Positions 32,371 through 40,498 of a stretch of DNA of 64,000 bases are shown here, piece after piece. The notes under the pieces are model-generated. The model did not search any database and was not told the origin of the DNA. It saw only the letters and a list, made by a program, of their open reading frames with translations. Location of the stretch: NCBI RefSeq assembly GCF_016862375.1, contig NZ_BOMV01000080.1, positions 112,068 to 176,067 of the forward strand, read 5' to 3'. Origin of the DNA: Paractinoplanes rishiriensis. Lineage in GTDB: Bacteria > Actinomycetota > Actinomycetes > Mycobacteriales > Micromonosporaceae. Made by a program: the position numbers and the translations under genes. Each line of letters opens with the position of its first letter. Within the stretch, counting starts at the first letter, position 1.

Positions 32371-32970
32371 TCACACTGCTGTGACATTTCCCGAGCCCCG
32401 ATAGAGGCCGCGCTTGTTGATGTATTGCACAACCCCGTCCGGGACCAGGTACCAGACGGGTTCGCCGTCGGCCACCCGGGCCCGGCAGGCGGACGACGAG
32501 ATGGCCATGGCCGGCACCTCGACCAGGGTGACCGAGTCGTCCGGGAGATGATCGTCGGACAGTTCGAAACCGGGGCGGGTGACGCCCACAAAGTGCGCGA
32601 TGGTCAGCATCTCGAGCGCGTCTTTCCAGCTCAGGATGCGGGCGAGCGCGTCCGCGCCGGTGATGAAGAAGAGCGCGGTGTCGGCGCCGAAGATCGCCCG
32701 CATGTCGCGCAGCGTGTCGATCGTGTAGGTCGGGCCGTCCCGGTCGATGTCCGCCCGGCTCACGTGGAAGCGCGGATTCGAGGCCGTGGCGATGACCGTC
32801 ATGAGGTAGCGGTCCTCGGCCGGCGAGACCCGGCCCTTCTCGTACGGCTGACCGGTGGGCACGAAGACCACCTCATCGAGGTTGAACCGGGCCTGCACCT
32901 CGCTGGCCGCTACCAGGTGGCCGTGGTGGATCGGGTCAAAGGTACCGCCCATGATCCCGATCCGGCGCAT
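32371..32970 (-). CDS. nadD: Nicotinate-nucleotide adenylyltransferase
   Basis: 199 residues starting MRRIGIMGGTFDPIHHGHLV. Nucleotidyltransferase alpha/beta phosphodiesterase motifs are complete: GGTFDPIHHGHL at the N terminus and ISSSACRARV (S-S-x-x-R) near the C terminus; LFFITGADALARILSWKD is the substrate region. It makes deamido-NAD from nicotinate mononucleotide and ATP, in the last steps of NAD synthesis. It leads the nadD-rsfS-phosphatase operon and follows the hybrid kinase gene by 30 bp. Confidence 0.97.
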   Translation of the reverse strand: MRRIGIMGGTFDPIHHGHLVAASEVQARFNLDEVVFVPTGQPYEKGRVSPAEDRYLMTVIATASNPRFHVSRADIDRDGPTYTIDTLRDMRAIFGADTALFFITGADALARILSWKDALEMLTIAHFVGVTRPGFELSDDHLPDDSVTLVEVPAMAISSSACRARVADGEPVWYLVPDGVVQYINKRGLYRGSGNVTAV

Positions 32971-33000
32971 CTGAGGACGATACCGCGGCCGGCCGGGGGA

Positions 33001-34365
33001 TCAATCGTCGAGACGCTTGCGCACGGCGGCCAGGAGGTCGCCGGCCGTGAAGGGCTTCTCCAACAACGCCACCCCAGGATCCAGCGTCCCCTGCGAGTGC
33101 AGCACCGGCTGCGCGTACTCCGACATGTAGAGCACCCGAGTATCCGGCCACGCCCCGGTGATCCGATCGGCCAGTTCCTTGCCCGGCATCCCCGGCATCA
33201 CCACGTCGCTGACCAGCAGGTCGATCGCGCCCTCGTGGCCGGCCGCCAGTGCCAGCGCCTCGGGACCGCACTCCGCCGCGAGCACGTGGTACCCGGCGCC
33301 GGACAGGATTCGCCCGGCCACCTCGCGCAGCTCCGCCTCGTCGTCCACCACCAGCAGCGTCTCGCCCTGCCCGGCCGCCGCGGCCGTCGTCGGGTCGGGC
33401 GCCGGCAGGTCACCGCCGACCGGCAGCAGCACGGTCACCGTCGTGCCCAGGCCGGGCGACGACGCGATGCTCACCTCGCCGCCGGCCTGCGCCACGATGC
33501 CGTACACCGTGGCCAGGCCCAGCCCGCTCCCGCCGCCGGCCTTCGTGGTGAAGAACGGCTCGAAGACCCGCTCCACCACCTCCGGCGCCATGCCCTTGCC
33601 CGAGTCGCTCACCCGCAGCCGGACCCGGTCGGCGCCGTGCCGCCCCGTGTCGATGACCAGGTTGCCGCCGGACGGCATGGCGTCCCGCGCGTTGCTCACC
33701 AGGTTCGTCAGCAGCTTCTCGATCTGCCCGCGGTCGCAGTTGACGGCGGGCAGGTCCGGGTCCGGCCGGACGATCAGCCGGATGTCCGCACCGGCCGGCG
33801 GCAGCCCGGCGACCACCTGGTTGAGGTCGAGGGCCTCCGGCCGCACCGCCTCACGCTGGGCGAACGCGAGCAGCTTGTGGGTCAACTCGGTGCCCCGCTC
33901 ACCGGCCCGGATCACCTGCTTGGCGTCCGTCGCGATCATCTGCGGGTCGGGCGCCTCGGACTCGGCCTCCTCGATCACGAAGTTCGCGTAGTTCACGATC
34001 ACGCCGAGCATGTTGTTGAAGTCGTGCGCGATGCCGCCGGCCAATTGTCCGAGGCTTTCCAGCCGGGCCCGTTCGGACAGACCGGTGCGGTCGCGCACCA
34101 CCGCGATGGTGAACGGCCCGCTCGGGGTGTCGACGACGGACACCGAGGACTCGACCGGGATCTCCGAGCCGTCCGGCCGCCGGATGGCCCGTCGCAGCGC
34201 GGGCATCAGATCATCGATGTCGCTGCCCAGCAGTTCGTCCCGGGACCGGCCGCTGAGCCGCTCGGCGCGGTCGTTGACCTGCACGATCCTGCCCTCTGCC
34301 AGGACCAGGATCGCTTCCGGGGCGGCCTTGAGCAGACTACCGGCGAGTTCCTCGGACCACTCCAC
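33001..34365 (-). CDS. Soluble hybrid histidine kinase with PAS and receiver domains
   Basis: 454 residues from GTG 34365. PAS (residues about 5-100: AAPEAILVLAEGRIVQVNDRAERLSG), HisKA with phospho-acceptor His near 113 in LAGGIAHDFNNMLG, HATPase (GTELTHKLLAFAQREAV ... GKGMAPEVVERVFEPFFTTK, GLGLATVYGIV), then a receiver with Asp near 386 in DLLVSDVVMPGMPGKEL. No membrane segment, so the signal is cytoplasmic. It resembles the two-component hybrid kinases of the H-D-F-N-N type. The receiver could act on itself or on another response regulator; none is adjacent. Confidence 0.9.
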   Translation of the reverse strand: MEWSEELAGSLLKAAPEAILVLAEGRIVQVNDRAERLSGRSRDELLGSDIDDLMPALRRAIRRPDGSEIPVESSVSVVDTPSGPFTIAVVRDRTGLSERARLESLGQLAGGIAHDFNNMLGVIVNYANFVIEEAESEAPDPQMIATDAKQVIRAGERGTELTHKLLAFAQREAVRPEALDLNQVVAGLPPAGADIRLIVRPDPDLPAVNCDRGQIEKLLTNLVSNARDAMPSGGNLVIDTGRHGADRVRLRVSDSGKGMAPEVVERVFEPFFTTKAGGGSGLGLATVYGIVAQAGGEVSIASSPGLGTTVTVLLPVGGDLPAPDPTTAAAAGQGETLLVVDDEAELREVAGRILSGAGYHVLAAECGPEALALAAGHEGAIDLLVSDVVMPGMPGKELADRITGAWPDTRVLYMSEYAQPVLHSQGTLDPGVALLEKPFTAGDLLAAVRKRLDD

Positions 34366-34400
34366 CCCGTCACGGTATCGACTGAAAGCTCAATAAAAGC

Positions 34401-36896
34401 CTAAAAACGCGCAGTCAGCGCCCGACGCAGATCGTCGTCCGCATCGGTAACCACCCGGCGCAGGATCGGATCCAGATCTTCGCGGGCCAACAGCTCGGCG
34501 GCCAGCCGCCGGGTCTCCGGGTCCACCATCACTTCCGGGTAGGCGTAGTCGGCCACCCGTTCGGCGCTCATCCCGCTGCGGATGCGCATCATCCCCGGCA
34601 TGTCCGCGAAGTAGCGGGCCACGTACGGCGTCAGCACCTCGCACTGCTCCGGCTGCCAGAACCCGGACGCGGTCATCTCGGCCAGCCGGTTGGACAGCGA
34701 CGCGTCGCCGACGATCGCCTGCCAGGCCGCGGCCTTGGCCTCGGCGTCGGGCAGCGCGGCCCGGCAGCGCGCGGCCCACTGCTCGCCGGTGGCACTGCGG
34801 TCCCGCGCGAACTCGGCGTCGATCTCGGCGCGCCCGGCCGAGCCGAGCACCACCATCCGGTACAGGATCAGCCAGCGCAGGTCGTCGTCGACCGCCAGCC
34901 CGTCCGGCACGCCCTCGCCGGCCAGCCAGCCACCCAGCCGGGCGGTCTCGACGGTCGCGCCGATCAGCCCGCGGGCCGCGGCCAGCTGCCGGGAGCCGCC
35001 CGGTTCGGAGGCCGCCAGCAGCCGGTCGGCGGACTGTGCCACCAGCTCGAGCGCGGCCGGCCGGGTCTCCGGGGTGGCGTAGCGGTCGACCAGGCTCCGG
35101 GTGGCCCGCAGCACGTCCTCGACGATCACCACCTCGCTCTCCACCGGCAGCGCGGTCAGCACCAGGGTGACCAGCTCGGCGACCGACCGCTCGCCGTCCA
35201 CCACGGCGTCCAGCGTCGAGGCCCAGATCACCGCCCGGGCCAGCGAGTCGCCGATCAGCGGCAGCACGGTCGGCACCGCCGCGGTGGAGTCCTCGTCCAG
35301 CCGGATTTTCGCGTACGTGAGATCGCCGTCGTTGAGCAGGAGCAGGTCGGCGGCCCGCGCACCGGCCAGTGCCGGCACCACGGTCCGGCCGCTCGCATCC
35401 ACCTCGGCCTCGACCCGCTCGCGCCGCACCACCGTGCCGTCCGGGGCCCGGTCGAACAGCCCGATGCCGATCCGGTGCGGGCGCAGCGTCGGGTGCTCGT
35501 CCGGCGCCGTCTGCACGACCGCGACCTCGGCGTACCTGTCACCGTCCCGGCTCACCTCGGCGCGCAGCGTGTTGACCTGCGGGCGGCGCAGCCACATCTC
35601 GGCCCAGGCGCCGAGGTCCCGGCCGCTCGCCTTGGTGAGCGCGCCCAGCAGGTCGGCGAGCGTGGCATTGCCGTACGCGTGCGCCGCGAAGTGCTCGTTG
35701 AGCCCGGCCTGGAACGGCTCGTCGCCCACCCAGGCCACCAGCTGCTTGAGGGTGGCCGCGCCCTTCGCGTACGAGATGCCGTCGAAGTTGAGCAGTGCCT
35801 CGTCGGAGTCGCCCACCTCGGCCGGCGCCACCGGGTGGGTGGACGGGTGCTGGTCGGCCCGCAGGCCCCACGCCTTGCGCTGCATCGCGAACGTGGTCCA
35901 GGTGTCCTTGAACTGGGTGACCTCGGCCGCCACCCGGGTACCCAGGTATTCCGCGAACGACTCGTTCAACCACAGGTCGTCCCACCAGGCCATGGTTACC
36001 AGGTCGCCGAACCACATGTGGGCCATCTCGTGCGCGATCACGTTGGCCCGGTGTTCGCGCTGGCTGTCGGTGACCGCGGACCGGTAGATCAGCTCGTCCC
36101 GGAAGATCACCAGGCCGGGGTACTCCATGGCGCCGAAGTTGAGCTCGGGCGCGAACGCCTGCTGGTAGTGCCCGAAGGGATAGCGGATGTCGAACATCTG
36201 GTGATAGCGGTCGAAGCACTGCTTGGTGATCGTGAAGATCTCTTCGGCCTGCGCGTCCAGGTGCCCGGCCAGCGCGGCCCGGGTGTATATGGCCAGCGGG
36301 ATGCCGTCGTGCTCATCGGTGCACACGTGGAACGGACCGGCGAACAGCGTGGCCAGGTACGTGGAGATCGGCTTGGTCGGCGCGAACTCCCACTCGCCGT
36401 CGTCCTGCCGCACCAGCTCGCCGTTGGTGGCCACCCGCCAGCCGGCCGGCGCGGTCATCCGCAGCCGGAACGAGGCCTTGAGGTCGGGCTGGTCGAACGC
36501 GGGCAGTACCCGGCCCGCGTTGTTGATGAACAGGTGCTGGTAGAGGTAGACGTTGCCGTCGCCCGGGTCGGTGTACTTGTGCAGGCCCTCGCCGGTGTTC
36601 GAGTACCGCATGGTCGCGGTGACCGCCAGCTCGTTCCGCTCGGCCAGCCCGGTCAGCGTCAGCCGGCCGTCGGCGACCGCACCGGCCGGCACCGGTTCGC
36701 CGTTCAGCTTGATCGAGTGGACCTCGACCGGCTCGAATTCGAGAAAGGTGCCGGCGCCCGGCCGGGCATCGAACCGGACCACCGTGCGCGCGCCGAAGGT
36801 GTCACCCTCGGCGGTCACGTCGAGATGGATGTCGTACTCGTGGACGTCGACGGTGGTAGCCCGGGCGGTGGCCTCGGAGCGGGTCAGGCGCGGCAT
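34401..36896 (-). CDS. pepN: Aminopeptidase N (M1 family)
   Basis: 831 residues from ATG 36896 (MPRLTRSEATARATTVDV); an in-frame ATG at 36908 adds four residues. Gluzincin active site: HEMAHMWFGDLVTMAWWDDLWLNESFAEY-type with H-E-x-x-H near residue 289 and the third ligand Glu 18 residues later. The exopeptidase motif reads NFGAMEYPGLV instead of G-A-M-E-N, as in actinobacterial M1 enzymes. The C-terminal ERAP1-like helical domain follows. It removes neutral or basic N-terminal residues from peptides in the cytoplasm. It is divergent from trpS. Confidence 0.95.
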   Translation of the reverse strand: MPRLTRSEATARATTVDVHEYDIHLDVTAEGDTFGARTVVRFDARPGAGTFLEFEPVEVHSIKLNGEPVPAGAVADGRLTLTGLAERNELAVTATMRYSNTGEGLHKYTDPGDGNVYLYQHLFINNAGRVLPAFDQPDLKASFRLRMTAPAGWRVATNGELVRQDDGEWEFAPTKPISTYLATLFAGPFHVCTDEHDGIPLAIYTRAALAGHLDAQAEEIFTITKQCFDRYHQMFDIRYPFGHYQQAFAPELNFGAMEYPGLVIFRDELIYRSAVTDSQREHRANVIAHEMAHMWFGDLVTMAWWDDLWLNESFAEYLGTRVAAEVTQFKDTWTTFAMQRKAWGLRADQHPSTHPVAPAEVGDSDEALLNFDGISYAKGAATLKQLVAWVGDEPFQAGLNEHFAAHAYGNATLADLLGALTKASGRDLGAWAEMWLRRPQVNTLRAEVSRDGDRYAEVAVVQTAPDEHPTLRPHRIGIGLFDRAPDGTVVRRERVEAEVDASGRTVVPALAGARAADLLLLNDGDLTYAKIRLDEDSTAAVPTVLPLIGDSLARAVIWASTLDAVVDGERSVAELVTLVLTALPVESEVVIVEDVLRATRSLVDRYATPETRPAALELVAQSADRLLAASEPGGSRQLAAARGLIGATVETARLGGWLAGEGVPDGLAVDDDLRWLILYRMVVLGSAGRAEIDAEFARDRSATGEQWAARCRAALPDAEAKAAAWQAIVGDASLSNRLAEMTASGFWQPEQCEVLTPYVARYFADMPGMMRIRSGMSAERVADYAYPEVMVDPETRRLAAELLAREDLDPILRRVVTDADDDLRRALTARF

Positions 36897-36922
36897 GAAG
36901 ACAATCATGCCCGTCCGACCGG

Positions 36923-36951
36923 TTCGGCGGGTCGGCGCCTCGCGGTAGCAT
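36923..36951 (+). promoter_or_regulatory. Promoter of the trpS leader transcript
   Basis: TTCGGC (36923-36928), 17-bp spacer, TAGCAT (36946-36951). The start point falls at about 36958, the first base of the leader-peptide ATG, so the leader peptide is probably read from a leaderless mRNA. Confidence 0.6.
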
Positions 36952-36957
36952 CGTGAT

Positions 36958-36993
36958 ATGCGCACGCCGATCCAGAACTGGTGGTGGCCCTGA
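36958..36993 (+). CDS. Trp-rich leader peptide of the trpS attenuator
   Basis: Eleven codons, MRTPIQNWWWP then TGA, with three consecutive TGG codons at 36979-36987. It is too short for normal gene finding. Its position, directly after a promoter and before mutually exclusive hairpins, fits the sensor of ribosome-mediated transcription attenuation. Shortage of charged tRNA-Trp would stall the ribosome at the TGG run. Streptomyces coelicolor has a tryptophanyl-tRNA synthetase gene reported to be controlled this way. Confidence 0.88.
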   Translation: MRTPIQNWWWP

Positions 36994-36994
36994 C

Positions 36995-37048
36995 GGGCGG
37001 CCACCCCGACGCGCATGACCTCATCGCGGCCGCCCCTTCGGGCGGCCG
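36995..37048 (+). terminator. trpS attenuator: antiterminator and terminator hairpins
   Basis: Three short segments compete. GGGCGGCC (36995-37002), right after the leader stop, can pair with GGCCGCCC (37028-37035). The same GGCCGCCC can pair with GGGCGGCC at 37040-37047, in a 9-bp terminator stem CGGCCGCCC-CTTC-GGGCGGCCG (37027-37048). A ribosome that reaches the stop codon covers the first segment and lets the terminator form. A ribosome stalled at the Trp codons leaves it free to form the antiterminator. The terminator lacks a long T run, so it may be partly pausing. Confidence 0.85.
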
Positions 37049-37049
37049 T

Positions 37050-37079
37050 TCTGCATGACACGACTCTGCATGACACGAC
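37050..37079. repeat. 15-bp tandem duplication downstream of the attenuator
   Basis: TCTGCATGACACGAC occurs at 37050-37064 and again at 37065-37079, exact copies, directly after the terminator stem and before the trpS ribosome site. Confidence 0.95.
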
Positions 37080-37125
37080 GGTTCCCGGCGGGGACGGCTG
37101 CCTCCCCGCACGGAAGGAACCGACC

Positions 37126-38091
37126 ATGACCCGCCGTCTCACCGGCTTTCAGCCCACCGGCAAGCTGCACCTCGGCAACCTGCTGGGCGCCATGCGCCCG
37201 CTGGTCGCCAGGCAACACACCACCGACACGATCGCCATGATCGCCGACCTGCACGCGCTCACCCTGGAGCATGATCCGGCGACCGTCCGGGCCACCACGC
37301 TCGAGGTGGCCACCGTGCTGCTGGCCGCCGGCATCGATCCGCAGCGCACGCCGATCATCGCGAACTCGCAGATTCCCGAGCACGTCGAGCTGCACTACCT
37401 GCTGGAATGCACGACCGGCTTCGGCGAGGCGGCCCGCATGATCCAGTTCAAGGAGAAGTCGGCGGGCGGCGGCCCGGTCCGGCTCAGCCTGCTCACCTAC
37501 CCGGTGCTGATGGCCGCCGACATTCTGGTGTACGACGTGCAGCAGGTGCCGGTGGGCGACGACCAGAATCAGCACCTCGAGCTGTCCCGCACGCTCGCCA
37601 CCCGGTTCAACGCCCGGTACGGCGAGACGTTCACGGTGCCCGAGGGGGTCCGGCCGGAGTCCTCCGCGCGGATCATGGACCTGGCCGAGCCGACCCGCAA
37701 GATGAGCAAGAGCGCCTCGTCGACGGCCGGCCGGATCGGGCTGCTCGACCCGCCCGAGGTGATCCGCCGGACCATCGGCCGGGCGGTCACCGACGCGATC
37801 GGCGTGGTTCGCCACGATCCGCAGCATCAGCCAGGAGTGACCAACCTGCTGGGCATCCTGGCCGAGTGCACCGGCCGCGAACCGGGCGAGTTCTCCTCCT
37901 ACGGCGCGCTGAAACGGGAGGTGACGGACGCGGTGGAGGATCTGCTCGCGCCCATCCGGGCGCGGTACGCCGAGCTTTCCAAGGACCCCGGGCACGTTCG
38001 CGAGATCTTGGCGGAGGGCAAGACCCGGGTGCGTCCCCTTGCCCAGGCCACCGTACGACGGGCCCGCGCGGCCATCGGATTACTGGACTAA
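37126..38091 (+). CDS. trpS: Tryptophanyl-tRNA synthetase
   Basis: 321 residues from ATG 37126 with GGAAGGA before it. Class I motifs: HLGN (residues 16-19, the HIGH motif in PTGKLHLGNLLGAM) and KMSKS (192-196). The Trp-site region ADLHALT, the conserved ARMIQFKEKSA and PVLMAADILVYD, and PVGDDQNQHLEL are all present. It charges tRNA-Trp. Expression is likely induced when tRNA-Trp charging falls, by the upstream attenuator. The gene sits between pepN and obg rather than in a trp operon. Whether it is the only TrpRS or an inducible second copy cannot be told from this window. Confidence 0.96.
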   Translation: MTRRLTGFQPTGKLHLGNLLGAMRPLVARQHTTDTIAMIADLHALTLEHDPATVRATTLEVATVLLAAGIDPQRTPIIANSQIPEHVELHYLLECTTGFGEAARMIQFKEKSAGGGPVRLSLLTYPVLMAADILVYDVQQVPVGDDQNQHLELSRTLATRFNARYGETFTVPEGVRPESSARIMDLAEPTRKMSKSASSTAGRIGLLDPPEVIRRTIGRAVTDAIGVVRHDPQHQPGVTNLLGILAECTGREPGEFSSYGALKREVTDAVEDLLAPIRARYAELSKDPGHVREILAEGKTRVRPLAQATVRRARAAIGLLD

Positions 38092-38184
38092 CACCCCGAG
38101 GTCCGGGTCGTGCGCGGGGCATCAGCACGGGCGCGACAGTAGGCGGGGCCGCTGTCCGTGGGGTTGCGACGAGCTGGCGACGTC

Positions 38185-39690
38185 CTATTCGTCGGTGTCG
38201 TCCTCATCGTCGGAGTCGGTCACCAGCACCGGCCGCTGCGCGTTCGCGACGCTGCTGATCGTGCCGTCCGGCGCCATGTGCAGCAGTTCGTCGTCGGAGC
38301 GCACCCGGCGCGCCTTACGGGCCGCGAGGCGCTGCGCCGCGGTGGCCCGGCCGCTGGCGTCCTCGAGACGGGCGTCGGTGCCGCGCGGGCCGGTCACGTA
38401 CTCGCCCGCGGTCGGCTGCCAGTCGAACTCGCGCTCGCCGATCCGCACCGGGTCGCCCGGCTGGGCGCCCTTCTTGGCCAGTTCGCTCTCGACGCCGAGC
38501 CGCTCCAGCCGGTCGGCGAGGTAGCCCACCGCCTCGTCGTTGTCGAAGTTCGTCTGCTGGATCCAGCGCTCAACCCGGGCGCCCTTGACCACGAACACGC
38601 CCTCGGCGTCCTGCTCGACGGTGAAGCCCTGCTCGTCGACCGCGCGCGGGCGCACGATCGCCCGGGTCGGCTCCGGCGCGGGCCGGGCCAGCCGGTGCTC
38701 GGCGACCGCGGTGGCCAGCGCGTACGTCAGTTCCTTGAGTCCCTCGCGGGTGACCGCGCTGACCTCGAAGACGGGGTAGCCGCGGGCCTCCAGGTCGGGC
38801 CGGACCATCTCGGCCAGGTCGCGGCCGTCCGAGATGTCGATCTTGTTGAGCACCACGAGCCGCGGCCGGTCCTCGAGCCCGCCGTACGCGGCCAGCTCCG
38901 CCTCGATCGCGTCCAGGTCGGCCAGCGGGTCCCGCTCGATCTCCGGCGCCGCCGAGTCGAGCACGTGCACCAGCACCGAGGTGCGCTCGATGTGCCGCAG
39001 GAACTGCATGCCGAGGCCCTTCCCGGTGGCCGCGCCCGGGATCAGGCCCGGAACGTCGGCGATCGTGTAGGTCTGGTCGCCGGCCTGTACCACGCCCAGG
39101 TTGGGCACCAGCGTGGTGAACGGGTAGTCGGCGATCTTCGGCTTGGCCGCGGACAGCACCGAGATCAGCGAAGACTTGCCGGCCGACGGGAAGCCCACCA
39201 GGCCCACGTCGGCCACGCTCTTGAGCTCCAGCACCACGTCCAGCTGGTCGCCGGGCTCGCCCAGCTCGGCGAAGCCGGGCACCTTGCGACGGGTGTTGGC
39301 CAGCGAGGCGTTGCCGCGGCCGCCGCGGCCGCCGCGGGCCACGTCGAAGCTGGTGCCGGCCCCGATCAGGTCGGCCAGCACCTCGCCGTCCTGGGTGTGC
39401 ACCACGGTGCCGTCCGGCACCTTGAGCACCAGGTCCTTGCCGTTGGCGCCGTCCCGGTTGGCGCCGGCACCGCCCCCGCCGTTGGCCGCCTTGATGTGCG
39501 GGTGGAAGTGGAAGTCGAGAAGCGTGTGCTGCTGCGGGTCGACGACCAGCGTGATGCTGCCGCCGTGCCCGCCGTTGCCCCCGTCGGGACCGCCGAGCGG
39601 CTTGAACTTCTCCCGGCGCACCGAGACGCAGCCGTGCCCGCCGTCACCGGCCTGCAGGTGCAACACGACCCGATCGACGAACGTGGTCAC
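38185..39690 (-). CDS. obg: GTPase ObgE/CgtA (ribosome assembly and stress)
   Basis: 501 residues from GTG 39690 (MTTFVDRVVLHLQAGDGG; GAGGAG 6 nt upstream). Obg glycine-rich fold (residues 1-160), G domain with GFPSAGKSS near 168, DVPGLIPGA and NKIDISD, then the OCT domain, and an acidic actinobacterial tail ending DSDDEDDTDE. It binds the 50S subunit and links GTP/ppGpp level to ribosome maturation. It follows rpmA, with a hairpin between them. Confidence 0.98.
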   Translation of the reverse strand: MTTFVDRVVLHLQAGDGGHGCVSVRREKFKPLGGPDGGNGGHGGSITLVVDPQQHTLLDFHFHPHIKAANGGGGAGANRDGANGKDLVLKVPDGTVVHTQDGEVLADLIGAGTSFDVARGGRGGRGNASLANTRRKVPGFAELGEPGDQLDVVLELKSVADVGLVGFPSAGKSSLISVLSAAKPKIADYPFTTLVPNLGVVQAGDQTYTIADVPGLIPGAATGKGLGMQFLRHIERTSVLVHVLDSAAPEIERDPLADLDAIEAELAAYGGLEDRPRLVVLNKIDISDGRDLAEMVRPDLEARGYPVFEVSAVTREGLKELTYALATAVAEHRLARPAPEPTRAIVRPRAVDEQGFTVEQDAEGVFVVKGARVERWIQQTNFDNDEAVGYLADRLERLGVESELAKKGAQPGDPVRIGEREFDWQPTAGEYVTGPRGTDARLEDASGRATAAQRLAARKARRVRSDDELLHMAPDGTISSVANAQRPVLVTDSDDEDDTDE

Positions 39691-39712
39691 TGAAACTCCT
39701 CGAAAAAGCAAC

Positions 39713-39748
39713 AGCGGGCCAGGGACCCATCAGGGTCCGTGGCCCGCT
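39713..39748 (-). terminator. Intra-operon terminator or attenuator between rpmA and obg
   Basis: On the minus strand the stem AGCGGGCCACGGACCC / GGGTCCCTGGCCCGCT (one mismatch, 4-nt loop) is followed by GTTGCTTTTTCG. It lies 13 bp after rpmA and 23 bp before obg. It would let the abundant ribosomal mRNA end while a fraction reads into obg. Confidence 0.75.
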
Positions 39749-39761
39749 GAGAAAGAACGAA

Positions 39762-40019
39762 CTACTCCGCGACCGGCACGATGCTGACGGTCTTACGGCC
39801 CCGGCTGTTACCGAACAGCACGTTGCCCTTGGCCAGCGCGAACAGCGTGTCGTCGCCGCCGCGGCCGACCAGGTCGCCCGGGTGGAACTTGGTGCCGCGC
39901 TGCCGGATCAGGATCTCGCCGGCGTTCACCAGCTGGCCACCGAACCGCTTGACGCCGAGCCGCTGCGCGGCGGAGTCACGGCCGTTGCGCGAGCTGGACG
40001 CACCCTTTTTGTGAGCCAT
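39762..40019 (-). CDS. rpmA: 50S ribosomal protein L27
   Basis: 85 residues, MAHKKGASSSRNGRDSAAQRLG start and GRGGDDTLFALAKGNVLF core. It reaches the peptidyl-transferase centre. There is no N-terminal cleaved extension of the Firmicutes type, since the protein starts directly at M-A-H-K-K. It is 14 bp downstream of rplU. Confidence 0.98.
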   Translation of the reverse strand: MAHKKGASSSRNGRDSAAQRLGVKRFGGQLVNAGEILIRQRGTKFHPGDLVGRGGDDTLFALAKGNVLFGNSRGRKTVSIVPVAE

Positions 40020-40033
40020 GGCTGATCCGCCCC

Positions 40034-40348
40034 TTACTTCCCGCTCTTAATGCCGGTCACCTTGACGCGGGTCAGCGGCTGACGGTGCCCCTGGCGCTTG
40101 TGGTAGCCGGTCTTGTTCTTGAACTTGTGGATCCGGATCTTCGGACCCTTGGTGTGCTCGGCGATCTCGCCGGACACCGTCACCTTGGCAAGCTTGGCCG
40201 CGTCGGTCACCAGGTTGTCACCGTCGACGAGGAGGACTGCGGCGAGCGTCAGCGCATCGCCGGGCACACCCGCGAGCTTCTCGACCTCGATCACGTCGCC
40301 CTCGGCAACCTTGTACTGCTTGCCGCCGGTCTTGACGATCGCGTACAT
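40034..40348 (-). CDS. rplU: 50S ribosomal protein L21
   Basis: 104 residues from ATG 40348 (MYAIVKTGGKQYKVAEGDV), AGGGAG upstream. Standard length and conserved C terminus (HKRQGHRQPLTRVKVTGI). First gene of the rplU-rpmA-obg unit. An upstream promoter candidate gives a leader of about 105 nt. Confidence 0.98.
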   Translation of the reverse strand: MYAIVKTGGKQYKVAEGDVIEVEKLAGVPGDALTLAAVLLVDGDNLVTDAAKLAKVTVSGEIAEHTKGPKIRIHKFKNKTGYHKRQGHRQPLTRVKVTGIKSGK

Positions 40349-40459
40349 GGACGCGGACTCCCTGAGACTTGCGCAGCGTGGACCGCTGCTTGGCGGATGA
40401 TGCTTGTAACCCCGCCATGACTCCGCGGGAAGCACGGCGCCGAAAAAGCGCCGTCGACA

Positions 40460-40489
40460 AGCGTACGTCATGGGTCCGGTCGATCCCAA
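40460..40489 (-). promoter_or_regulatory. Candidate rplU promoter
   Basis: On the minus strand TTGGGA (40489-40484), 18-bp spacer, TACGCT (40465-40460). A perfect 7-bp stem with a GC-rich arm (40435-40455) lies at the predicted 5' end of the transcript and could protect or regulate it. Confidence 0.45.
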
Positions 40490-40498
40490 ACCGGGGCC

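Noticed and set aside
32041..34404. A 787-codon open frame on the plus strand across rsfS, nadD and the kinase gene
   Set aside because: It is the opposite-strand shadow of three well-supported genes; its product is low-complexity and His/Arg-rich, with no family motifs. Similar long shadows at 45364-47133, 47567-49942 and 53941-56055 were left out for the same reason.
37126..38091. trpS as an antibiotic-resistant (indolmycin-type) second TrpRS
   Set aside because: The attenuator resembles the control of such a gene in Streptomyces, but the protein keeps the usual His in its Trp-site motif (ADLHALT), and copy number in the genome is unknown. No resistance claim is made.
40349..40498. L21-type autoregulatory leader of rplU
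   Set aside because: Apart from one small hairpin near the predicted transcript start, I could not find a conserved structure to support a named leader.
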